Of a DNA stretch of 9,945 nt, positions 1 through 4,814 are shown in pieces. Where the stretch lies: positions 1 through 9,945 of the forward strand of contig JAQVEI010000046.1 in NCBI GenBank assembly GCA_028697695.1, in the 5' to 3' direction. The notes under the pieces are model-generated. The model was not told the origin of the DNA, made no database searches, and saw only the letters and a program-made list of their open reading frames with translations. The position numbers and the translations under genes are program-made. This DNA comes from Lentimicrobiaceae bacterium. GTDB taxonomy: Bacteria > Bacteroidota > Bacteroidia > Bacteroidales > Lentimicrobiaceae. The first letter of the stretch is position 1; each line of letters opens with the position of its first letter.

Positions 1-168
1 AGGCGTACCATCGTCCCAGCGAACATGCAGGTGGATGATGCTTGCTCCGGCATCGTAAGCTGATTTGGCTTCACGCACAAATTCTTCCTTGGTGTAGGGT
101 ACAGCGGGATTGTGCTCTTTCAGTACCTCGGCACCGCTAATGGCGGCAGTGATGATTAGTTTTTCCAT
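1..168 (-). CDS. kce: 3-keto-5-aminohexanoate cleavage enzyme (BKACE family), N-terminal part
   Basis: The first 56 codons are present and the rest runs off the left edge. Kce condenses 3-keto-5-aminohexanoate with acetyl-CoA to give acetoacetate and 3-aminobutyryl-CoA in lysine fermentation. The visible protein begins MEKLIITAAISGAEV, continues with NPAVPYTKEEF, and reaches a GASIIHLHVR motif at residues 41-50. His46 and His48 of this motif correspond to metal ligands of characterised Kce. The start is the ATG at 168, which matches the usual N-terminus of the family. kal lies 52 bp upstream on the same strand, so the two are probably co-transcribed. Many BKACE proteins act on other beta-keto acids, but the adjacent kal makes the lysine pathway by far the most likely role. 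Family assignment is firm; the exact substrate is inferred from context. Confidence 0.92.
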   Translation of the reverse strand, partial: MEKLIITAAISGAEVLKEHNPAVPYTKEEFVREAKSAYDAGASIIHLHVRWDDGTP

Positions 169-220
169 GATTTTAGTGTTTATTACTTAATTGAACGACC
201 GGATGGAAAATGATCCGGAT

Positions 221-610
221 TTATTTATTCTTTCTTTGATTCTTGGCAGGCACAACGCAGGTACCGCTGGCACGACAAACCACTATGGGCTCTTCAAGAA
301 AATCGGCTGCTGATGCTGATATTTCCGGACGGGGAACTATCACCTTGCGGGCTTCAAAAGTCATTTTTCGTGATGACTTCCCTGAACTGGTGATGCTGCC
401 TTCGGCTTCAATAAAATCACCGGCATATACTGGTGCCGTAAATTCGATCATATCATATGCCACAAATAGCCCTTCGTCACCATCGTTGCGGATGAGCAAC
501 TCCGTGGCTACATCGCCAAAAAGCTGTAACATTTTGGCACCGTCAACAAGGTTACCCCCATAATGCGCATCGTTTGAGCCCATGCGCAGGCGAATCATTG
601 CTTTTTCCAT
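221..610 (-). CDS. kal: 3-aminobutyryl-CoA ammonia-lyase
   Basis: A 129-residue single-domain hotdog-fold protein. The enzyme removes ammonia from 3-aminobutyryl-CoA to give crotonyl-CoA, the step directly after Kce in lysine fermentation. Recognition rests on the near-invariant segments SNDAHYGGNLVDGAK (about residues 12-26), LFGDVATELLIRNDGDEGLF (about 30-49), and FTAPVYAGDFIEAEG (about 57-71) with SRKM following. The length is normal for the family. The start at 610 gives MEKAMIRLRM; a second ATG four codons later is possible. The last residues (KNQRKNK) are a short basic tail. It is the first gene of the visible operon, with kce 52 bp downstream, and a candidate promoter lies about 100 bp upstream. 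Confidence 0.93.
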   Translation of the reverse strand: MEKAMIRLRMGSNDAHYGGNLVDGAKMLQLFGDVATELLIRNDGDEGLFVAYDMIEFTAPVYAGDFIEAEGSITSSGKSSRKMTFEARKVIVPRPEISASAADFLEEPIVVCRASGTCVVPAKNQRKNK

Positions 611-705
611 GTTTGAAGTATATAGTGTTTGTAAACAAAAATATTTTTATTAAAGCTAAAAATAATCCATTTTACCGCTAAGCTCAACCCGGCCTAAAAC
701 GGCTT

Positions 706-713
706 CAAAGGTA
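706..713 (-). promoter_or_regulatory. Candidate -7 box for kal-kce
   Basis: On the minus strand this reads TACCTTTG, a match to the Bacteroidota -7 consensus TAnnTTTG. It lies 95 bp upstream of the kal start, which implies a leader of roughly 90 bases. No TTG is visible at the usual 19-21 bp upstream, so this is a partial promoter match only. Confidence 0.4.
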
Positions 714-923
714 CAAAATATTTTTGAGATTTCCGGATATGCCAATGCAACTACGCCACGGTTAATGCCTTAAGCAAACAAAGGCTTTGACCATGTGTAT
801 GACCCCATATTATTTATATGAAGACGTCCTTGCCGTCTTTTGAAGTAGTTGTTTAAAATGTAGCGGTTTTAATGATGGTTTCAATTTTATGTAAACGAAA
901 TAGGAATAGAATAATCTAATCGC

Positions 924-931
924 TAATTTTG
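924..931 (+). promoter_or_regulatory. Candidate -7 box for the DUF438/hemerythrin gene
   Basis: TAATTTTG matches TAnnTTTG and lies 68 bp upstream of the ATG at 1000. No good TTG element is seen 19-21 bp upstream. The leader between the box and the start is AT-rich and has no Shine-Dalgarno sequence, which is normal in this phylum. Confidence 0.45.
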
Positions 932-999
932 CTGATGATTGCCTGTTGTGATAACAAATAAAGCCGGCCGAAATCAATTTGTTGAAATTTTTTTAACCC

Positions 1000-2190
1000 A
1001 TGCCTAATCAGAACAACAATAAATTAAGTCGCATAGCGAAACTGCACGAAGTTTCTGATATGCTATTAAAAACAGGCAATGCACGGTCATTTATCCTGGC
1101 CAATCCGGATTTTCTCTCCACAGTGGTACCATCAGACTTTATCACCCTTTTTGATGAGATCATCCAGCAGGGCACTCCTTTGGAGGACGTGAAGGCACTG
1201 AGCAACAAGCTGTTGAACATCTTTCATCTTCCCATCAGGGAGTTTAAAAGCACAGTCCCACCGGAAGGTTCATTCCTTTACATACTTGAACAGAACAACA
1301 AAGAAATGGAGAGGATATTGGATGAAATTCGTCCTGTTTTTAAATCATTTGTTAAGGATCCGGCTCAACCAGAATTGAGGACTAAATTAAAACTGTTGTT
1401 CAGTAAGTTGGAAATATTTGCAAAGCACTATACCATCAAAGAAAATGTGCTGTTCCCGCTCATCGAAAAATCCTGGCCCGATTACCGTTGCGTGCAGATA
1501 ATGTGGTCGTTTCATGATGATATCCGAAAAAACATAGGGTCTATTTTGGAGCAATTGCAGCAATCAAGCGTTTCTCTTAAACAGTTCAACCGCTGTGTTG
1601 GTGATGTTTTTTTCAACATGCTCGCCATTAAATTCCGAGAAGAACATATACTGTTCCCATACATCCTCTCTTCCATTGATAAGCATGAGTTGAGCGGGCT
1701 TCACAGCGAAGCATTTGAACTGGGTTATCCTTACGTACAGCCGGAAAAACCCGTTATCCATAAAGAAATACCTGAATGGGAAAGCAAAGAGGCTAATCTT
1801 GGAAGCGGAGTTTTAAGTGTAGAACAGATTAAATTGATTTTCAATCACTTACCAGTAGATATCACTTTCGTGGATGAACACAACAAGGTAAAATATTTCT
1901 CCAATCCACCCATACGTATATTTCCCCGTACACTTGCCATCATAGGCAGAGATGTTAAAAATTGCCATCCCAGGGAGAGTGTACATGTGGTGGAACAAAT
2001 AGTAGAATCGTTCCGCAAAGGCGAAAAATCTCACGCTGACTTCTGGATTAAGATGCGGGGTAAATTTATCCTGATACAATATTTTGCGTTAAGAGATGAA
2101 CAGAAGAACTATAAAGGGGTAATTGAAGTGTCGCAGGAGGTATCTGAAATAAGAGCGCTTGAAGGAGAGAAACGGTTACTCGACTGGTAG
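1000..2190 (+). CDS. DUF438-hemerythrin-PAS sensor-like protein
   Basis: A 396-residue soluble protein with three parts. Residues about 8-78 are helical and resemble DUF438, including SDFITLFDEIIQQGTPLEDVK. Residues about 90-225 form a hemerythrin-like four-helix domain with likely iron-ligand motifs HYTIKE (His143, Glu148), FHDD (His172, Asp173) and EEHILFP (Glu215, His216). Residues about 275-396 are a PAS_10-type domain with LPVDITFVDE, NPPIRIFPR, GRDVKNCHP, ADFWI and a terminal EGEKRLLDW. This is the standard layout of the DUF438/PAS family, which has no output domain and whose role is poorly defined. Oxygen, NO or redox sensing, or iron handling, is an inference from the hemerythrin and PAS folds. 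The first helix of the hemerythrin domain (about 91-115) has no histidine, so the metal site may be incomplete. It is monocistronic, ending at a strong terminator. Confidence 0.85.
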   Translation: MPNQNNNKLSRIAKLHEVSDMLLKTGNARSFILANPDFLSTVVPSDFITLFDEIIQQGTPLEDVKALSNKLLNIFHLPIREFKSTVPPEGSFLYILEQNNKEMERILDEIRPVFKSFVKDPAQPELRTKLKLLFSKLEIFAKHYTIKENVLFPLIEKSWPDYRCVQIMWSFHDDIRKNIGSILEQLQQSSVSLKQFNRCVGDVFFNMLAIKFREEHILFPYILSSIDKHELSGLHSEAFELGYPYVQPEKPVIHKEIPEWESKEANLGSGVLSVEQIKLIFNHLPVDITFVDEHNKVKYFSNPPIRIFPRTLAIIGRDVKNCHPRESVHVVEQIVESFRKGEKSHADFWIKMRGKFILIQYFALRDEQKNYKGVIEVSQEVSEIRALEGEKRLLDW

Positions 2191-2233
2191 TTGGTGACAT
2201 ATCCGCATGAAGAAGTGTGGTTAGCACATAGCA

Positions 2234-2264
2234 AAAACGGCACTGCCCCGTGCAGCACCGTTTT
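2234..2264. terminator. Bidirectional rho-independent terminator
   Basis: The arms AAAACGG (2234-2240) and CCGTTTT (2258-2264) pair, with an inner CTGC/GCAG stem interrupted by a CA/CA mismatch. The A-run on one side and the T-run on the other let it work in both directions. It sits between the 3' ends of two convergent genes (stops at 2190 and 2286), exactly where a shared terminator is expected. Confidence 0.85.
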
Positions 2265-2285
2265 AAACACAATCACACTTATGAT

Positions 2286-3029
2286 TTACCGGATAATGTT
2301 AACGTTTGCCTTATTGTACACTGTTTCGTTAATGAAGTAATATCTCTTTGAAGCAATGGTTTCTGTAGTAAAATTATAAGGTGTAACGGAGATTAAACCT
2401 GCTGAAGTGGTACCTATATTATTGAGGTCTGCTGAACTAAAGCTTACAGAAGCCGCGTTTCCACCTACAGTTTTATAAACCGATTTATTGTTGCCACCCA
2501 CAACAACGATAACCGAATCAGCCTTGCTTATCTGACTGCCCAGGCTAATGCTGAAACCTTCGGCCAGACTGATGGAAGCCGGAATATTGTCCGCATTTGA
2601 AAATGCAGGAAAGCCTTTGGTAACTACTTTGTTTATAGCCGGCACATCGCCTTTACCGGATGCCGACCAGCTCACAGAACTGAAATCCAAAGGATTAACC
2701 AGGTCATCATACACATAGGCATTGTTCTGATATTTCTTTAAACTCTTATTGTTCAGTTTAACTTCTCCAGCCTCCACAAAAGTGTTATTACCGGCTGAAC
2801 TCATAAAGACAGCCGTGGCGGTGTTTACTTCTATAGGTATGGTAATACCTCCCATTGACTGGGTAGTTACGCTTTTTACGGCTACAAAGACTCCATAGGA
2901 ATCTGAAAAATTAAATTCATTGGCCGTGGGATTTTCTGCTGGAGTTTCATCTTCATCCTTTTCGCATCCGGTAAAAACCAAAGCTGACAATGCAACTAAA
3001 AGGGTTAGGAGTTTCGCGCTTGTTTTCAT
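2286..3029 (-). CDS. Putative surface lipoprotein of unknown function
   Basis: A 247-residue protein with a lipoprotein signal peptide: basic start MKTSAK, hydrophobic core, and lipobox FTGC with Cys22 as the lipidated residue. The residues after the cysteine (EKDEDE) are strongly acidic with a lysine, resembling the lipoprotein export signal that directs lipoproteins to the cell surface in some Bacteroidota. Surface location is therefore plausible but inferred. The rest is Ser-, Asn-, Val- and Gly-rich and looks beta-rich (for example ADSVIVVVGGNNKSVYKTVGG). I do not recognise a named domain. The gene lies downstream of the stand-alone LuxR-type gene on the same strand, but has its own promoter-like element and shares an upstream tandem repeat motif with that gene, so the two may be co-regulated. 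It ends at the bidirectional terminator. Confidence 0.85.
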   Translation of the reverse strand: MKTSAKLLTLLVALSALVFTGCEKDEDETPAENPTANEFNFSDSYGVFVAVKSVTTQSMGGITIPIEVNTATAVFMSSAGNNTFVEAGEVKLNNKSLKKYQNNAYVYDDLVNPLDFSSVSWSASGKGDVPAINKVVTKGFPAFSNADNIPASISLAEGFSISLGSQISKADSVIVVVGGNNKSVYKTVGGNAASVSFSSADLNNIGTTSAGLISVTPYNFTTETIASKRYYFINETVYNKANVNIIR

Positions 3030-3081
3030 AATGTTTAAATTTTTAATGATTATTCTGTTTTCTTGTAATCCTGTGATGCTA

Positions 3082-3089
3082 CAAAATTA
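3082..3089 (-). promoter_or_regulatory. Candidate -7 box for the lipoprotein gene
   Basis: On the minus strand this reads TAATTTTG, matching TAnnTTTG, and lies 52 bp upstream of the ATG at 3029. There is no clear TTG element at -33; an activator bound at 3123-3148 could compensate for that. Confidence 0.55.
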
Positions 3090-3122
3090 CTATGGAAGGC
3101 CGCTGGTTTTTATACCCGATGC

Positions 3123-3148
3123 TCGGTATTTTTATTACGTATTATTAG
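3123..3148 (-). promoter_or_regulatory. Tandem 13-bp operator-like element upstream of the lipoprotein gene
   Basis: Two adjacent 13-mers, written on the plus strand as TCGGTATTTTTAT (3123-3135) and TACGTATTATTAG (3136-3148), share the core GTATT and a TA at a fixed place. The element matches 18 of 26 positions with the element at 3524-3549, and lies exactly 33 bp upstream of its TAnnTTTG box, as that one does. It is interpreted as an activator site centred near -60. Confidence 0.5.
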
Positions 3149-3164
3149 GTATATGGGCACACCT

Positions 3165-3180
3165 ATGCGCGTTGGCGCAT
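3165..3180 (-). other. Hairpin directly after the LuxR-type gene
   Basis: ATGCGC-GTTG-GCGCAT is a perfect 6-bp stem with a 4-base loop that abuts the stop codon of the LuxR-type gene (3181-3183). No T-run follows on the minus strand, so it is not a classic terminator. It may limit read-through or protect the 3' end of the message. Confidence 0.4.
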
Positions 3181-3468
3181 TTAAGGCAAACCACACTTAT
3201 GGCAACGCTCACTACCTGCCTGACGCACAGATCGGCCTGCCTGATAACTGAAATGTTCCAGAAGACCCGTTTTTATGGCAAACTGCGTTAATCCTGCCAG
3301 CGATCTGACTTTGGTTTTGCGATTAATGTTTTTTCGATGTGTCTCTACCGTGCGGATACTGATTTGCAACAGTTCAGAAATCTCCAAATTACTGTTTTCC
3401 GCTACAACCAGCCGGAGTATCTCTTGTTCACGGGCGGTAAGTACCGGAAAAGTCATTTTAGCCTTCAT
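3181..3468 (-). CDS. Stand-alone LuxR-type (GerE) DNA-binding protein
   Basis: A 95-residue protein that is essentially one LuxR/GerE helix-turn-helix domain. LTAREQEILRLV (residues 10-21) starts the domain and NLEISELLQISIRTVETHRK (27-46) covers the helix-turn-helix and recognition helix; the fourth helix follows to about residue 70. No receiver or other sensing domain is present. The domain resembles the C-terminal domain of the response regulator encoded at 4146-4814, which also has TVDTHRKN and ends GLLKFAIENNL where this has GLTQFAIKTGL. It could be an independent small regulator or a duplicated and shortened response regulator. The tail from residue 73 is Gly/Arg/Ser-rich and ends with CHKC, of unknown meaning. 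A tandem operator-like element lies upstream, with a copy before the downstream lipoprotein gene, suggesting autoregulation or shared control. Confidence 0.85.
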   Translation of the reverse strand: MKAKMTFPVLTAREQEILRLVVAENSNLEISELLQISIRTVETHRKNINRKTKVRSLAGLTQFAIKTGLLEHFSYQAGRSVRQAGSERCHKCGLP

Positions 3469-3482
3469 GATACTTTTTTAAA

Positions 3483-3490
3483 CAAAAGTA
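3483..3490 (-). promoter_or_regulatory. Candidate -7 box for the LuxR-type gene
   Basis: On the minus strand this reads TACTTTTG, matching TAnnTTTG. It is only 14 bp upstream of the ATG at 3468, so the message would have a very short leader of under 10 bases. An ATG at codon 5 (MKAKM) would give a more usual leader of about 20 bases. The spacing to the repeats at 3524-3549 supports this box. Confidence 0.5.
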
Positions 3491-3523
3491 ATCACGGAAT
3501 AAATAAGCTGAAATACAAACTGT

Positions 3524-3549
3524 TAGGTATTTCTACTCGGTATTTGTAC
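3524..3549 (-). promoter_or_regulatory. Tandem 13-bp operator-like element upstream of the LuxR-type gene
   Basis: Two adjacent 13-mers on the plus strand, TAGGTATTTCTAC (3524-3536) and TCGGTATTTGTAC (3537-3549), agree at 11 of 13 positions. Each contains a short dyad GTA-N4-TAC. The pair is 33 bp upstream of the TAnnTTTG box, the same distance as for the lipoprotein gene. Outside these two places, GGTATTT occurs in the window only within coding sequence as far as I could see. Confidence 0.55.
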
Positions 3550-3560
3550 GGATTAGTCCT

Positions 3561-4045
3561 AAAACTCTGTGCGCTCTGTGCATTTGAGGTGAAAAAAGAA
3601 CCACAGAGGCACAAAGGACACAAAGAAATCTCTATGCCTTTGTGGTGAAAAGATAACCACAGAGGCACAAAGGACACAAAGAAATCTCTATGCCTATGCG
3701 GTGAAAAGATAACCACAGAGGCACAAAGGACACAAAGAAATAAGAGTGTGCTCTGTGCTTTTGCGGTGAAAGAAGAACCATACAAAGAAAACTCTGTGAA
3801 CTCTGTGCCTTTGTGGTGAAAAAAACCCACAGAGGAACAAAGGACACAAAGAATTATCTATGCGCTCTGTGCCTTTGCGGTGAAAGAAGAACCATACAAA
3901 GAAAACTCTGTGAACTCTGTGCCTTTGTGGTGAAAAAAACCCACAGAGGCACAAAGGACACAAAGAAATATCAGTGTGCTCTGTGCATTTGTGGTGAAAG
4001 AAGAACCACACAAAGAAAACTCTGTGAACTCTGTGCTTTTGTGGT
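3561..4045. repeat. Array of CCACAGAGG-type imperfect palindromic repeats
   Basis: Units begin with CCACAGAGGCACAAAGG or a shorter CCA(T/C)ACAAAG form and end with CTCTGTGCCTTTGTGGTGAAA or close variants; the two ends are imperfect inverted copies, so each unit can form a hairpin. Unit starts are 3601, 3657, 3713, 3778, 3827, 3892, 3941 and 4006, preceded by a right-half-only unit at 3561-3600. Unit lengths are 56, 56, 65, 49, 65, 49, 65, then the last. The stretch gives open frames of 70-110 codons in several frames on both strands, rich in the spurious 'HKGTEFTEFSL' type of peptide; these are not genes. Similar repeats are common in environmental bacterial genomes, often near GxxExxY genes (from general knowledge). 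It fills the space between two minus-strand genes. Confidence 0.9.
3713..4045. repeat. Three tandem copies of a 114-bp composite repeat
   Basis: Within the array, a 65-bp long unit followed by a 49-bp short unit forms a 114-bp block starting at 3713, 3827 and 3941; the third copy ends at the array end. The order long-short is kept in all three, and the short units (CCATACAAAG or CCACACAAAG, then AAAACTCTGTGAACTCTGTG) are nearly identical. This points to amplification of the pair by tandem duplication, separate from the two simple 56-bp units at 3601-3712. 114 is a multiple of three, which explains the long stop-free frames. Confidence 0.85.
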
Positions 4046-4060
4046 AAAAAAAATTAATAA

Positions 4061-4168
4061 ATAATTGAAAATGAAATTTCAAAAAAGATAATTGGAGCCG
4101 CTATTGGAGGAGACGAAACCTGGAAAAAAGAATTCAGTCCTTCATTTAGTCCGAATTGTATTCCGTAA
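4061..4168 (+). pseudogene. Remnant of a GxxExxY-family gene (N-terminal fragment)
   Basis: The plus-strand frame from 4061 to the TAA at 4166-4168 reads IIENEISKKIIGAAI and then GGDETWKKEFSPSF and a few more residues. The first part matches the typical start of GxxExxY proteins (PDDEXK_3 family, usually about 120-130 residues), which run ENEISKIIVDAAI followed by VHKxLGPGLLESVYE. Here the match stops after GAAI near 4105 and the defining GxxExxY motif is absent. The codon where the ATG would be expected is ATA (4061-4063), directly after two in-frame TAA stops. The end overlaps the 3' end of the response-regulator gene on the other strand. The remnant follows directly after the repeat array, a placement known for intact members. 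The assignment rests on about 14 residues. Confidence 0.55.
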
Positions 4169-4814
4169 GATTATTTTCAATGGCAAATTTTAACAGGCCC
4201 ACTATTGTGCGCGTATTTGTTTTCTGCAATATGTTTTTTCTATGGGTATCAACCGTTCGTTTGCTGATAAACAGCTTTTCAGCGATTTCTTCGCTTGAAA
4301 GCTCCTCCATGATTAGCTTTACAATTTCTATCTCCCGGGGCGTAAGCACAGAAGTGTTCTTCTCAATGGTTTTATGTTTCTTTAAACGCGTCATCATGAT
4401 ATTGAGCACCTCGGTACTGTAGTATGTACTGTCGTCGGTTATCCGTTTTATGGCGTTCAGCAACTCCTGCTTGCCAGTGTTTTTAAGTATACACCCTTCA
4501 GCTTCCGACATCAGGATTTCATTCACAATTTCGCGGTCGTTATACATGGTCACCACCAGGACTTTAACACATGGATGATGTTGCTTTACCCAGCGTGTTA
4601 ACTCTATCCCACTCATTCCGGGCATACTAACATCGGTAATAAGCAGATCGGGGCGCTCCTGAATAATAAACTGCATGGCTTGATTGCCATTGCTTACTTC
4701 TCCTATAACTACCAACTCCTTTTCACGTCGCATAAGTGCCTTTAAACCATCAATAAACATCTGGTGATCATCGGCTATTAGTATGCGTATGGGTTTAACT
4801 TCTTCGCTATTCAT
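4146..4814 (-). CDS. NarL/FixJ-family response regulator
   Basis: A 222-residue two-domain regulator. The receiver domain spans about residues 9-128: Asp15 and Asp16 form the acidic pocket (ILIADDHQMF), Asp61 is the phosphorylation site (LLITDVSMPGMSG), Thr89 is the switch residue and Lys111 the conserved lysine (CILKNTG). The LuxR/GerE DNA-binding domain spans about 155-218, with LTPREIEIVKLI and the recognition helix SKRTVDTHRKN. All key residues are present, so it should be phosphorylated and functional. Its ATG overlaps the stop of the upstream sensor kinase gene as ATGA (4811-4814), which indicates translational coupling and a cognate pair. Its targets are not known from sequence; the tandem 13-bp elements upstream of the nearby LuxR-type and lipoprotein genes are candidates. 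Confidence 0.95.
   Translation of the reverse strand: MNSEEVKPIRILIADDHQMFIDGLKALMRREKELVVIGEVSNGNQAMQFIIQERPDLLITDVSMPGMSGIELTRWVKQHHPCVKVLVVTMYNDREIVNEILMSEAEGCILKNTGKQELLNAIKRITDDSTYYSTEVLNIMMTRLKKHKTIEKNTSVLTPREIEIVKLIMEELSSEEIAEKLFISKRTVDTHRKNILQKTNTRTIVGLLKFAIENNLTEYNSD

Larger units (their letters stand above)
611..999. other. Divergent intergenic region between kal and the DUF438/hemerythrin gene
   Basis: This 389-bp AT-rich stretch holds no convincing gene. It contains candidate -7 boxes for both flanking genes, listed separately. Other structure is weak: TTTGT-AA-ACAAA close to the kal start (about 628-639), CAAAG-G-CTTTG at 779-789, and a possible hairpin at 821-839 with arms AAGACG and CGTCTT. 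A 12-codon reading frame from ATG 818 to TAA 856 overlaps that hairpin and is too short to support. Confidence 0.6.

Noticed and set aside
243..563. Plus-strand open frame opposite kal
   Set aside because: It lies wholly within the well-supported kal gene on the other strand and has no recognisable protein features.
821..839. Hairpin AAGACG/CGTCTT as a terminator
   Set aside because: Both flanking genes start here and point away from it, so there is no transcript to end. The stem is only 6 bp with a 7-base loop.
3561..4045. CRISPR array
   Set aside because: The units vary in length and sequence, there are no unique spacers of even size between constant repeats, and no cas genes are near.
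3492..4082. Several open frames of about 70-112 codons on both strands in the repeat region
   Set aside because: They arise because the repeats have few stops and a period of 114, a multiple of three. Their peptides are repetitive and appear in multiple frames, with no promoter or domain. This type of product is a well-known false annotation.
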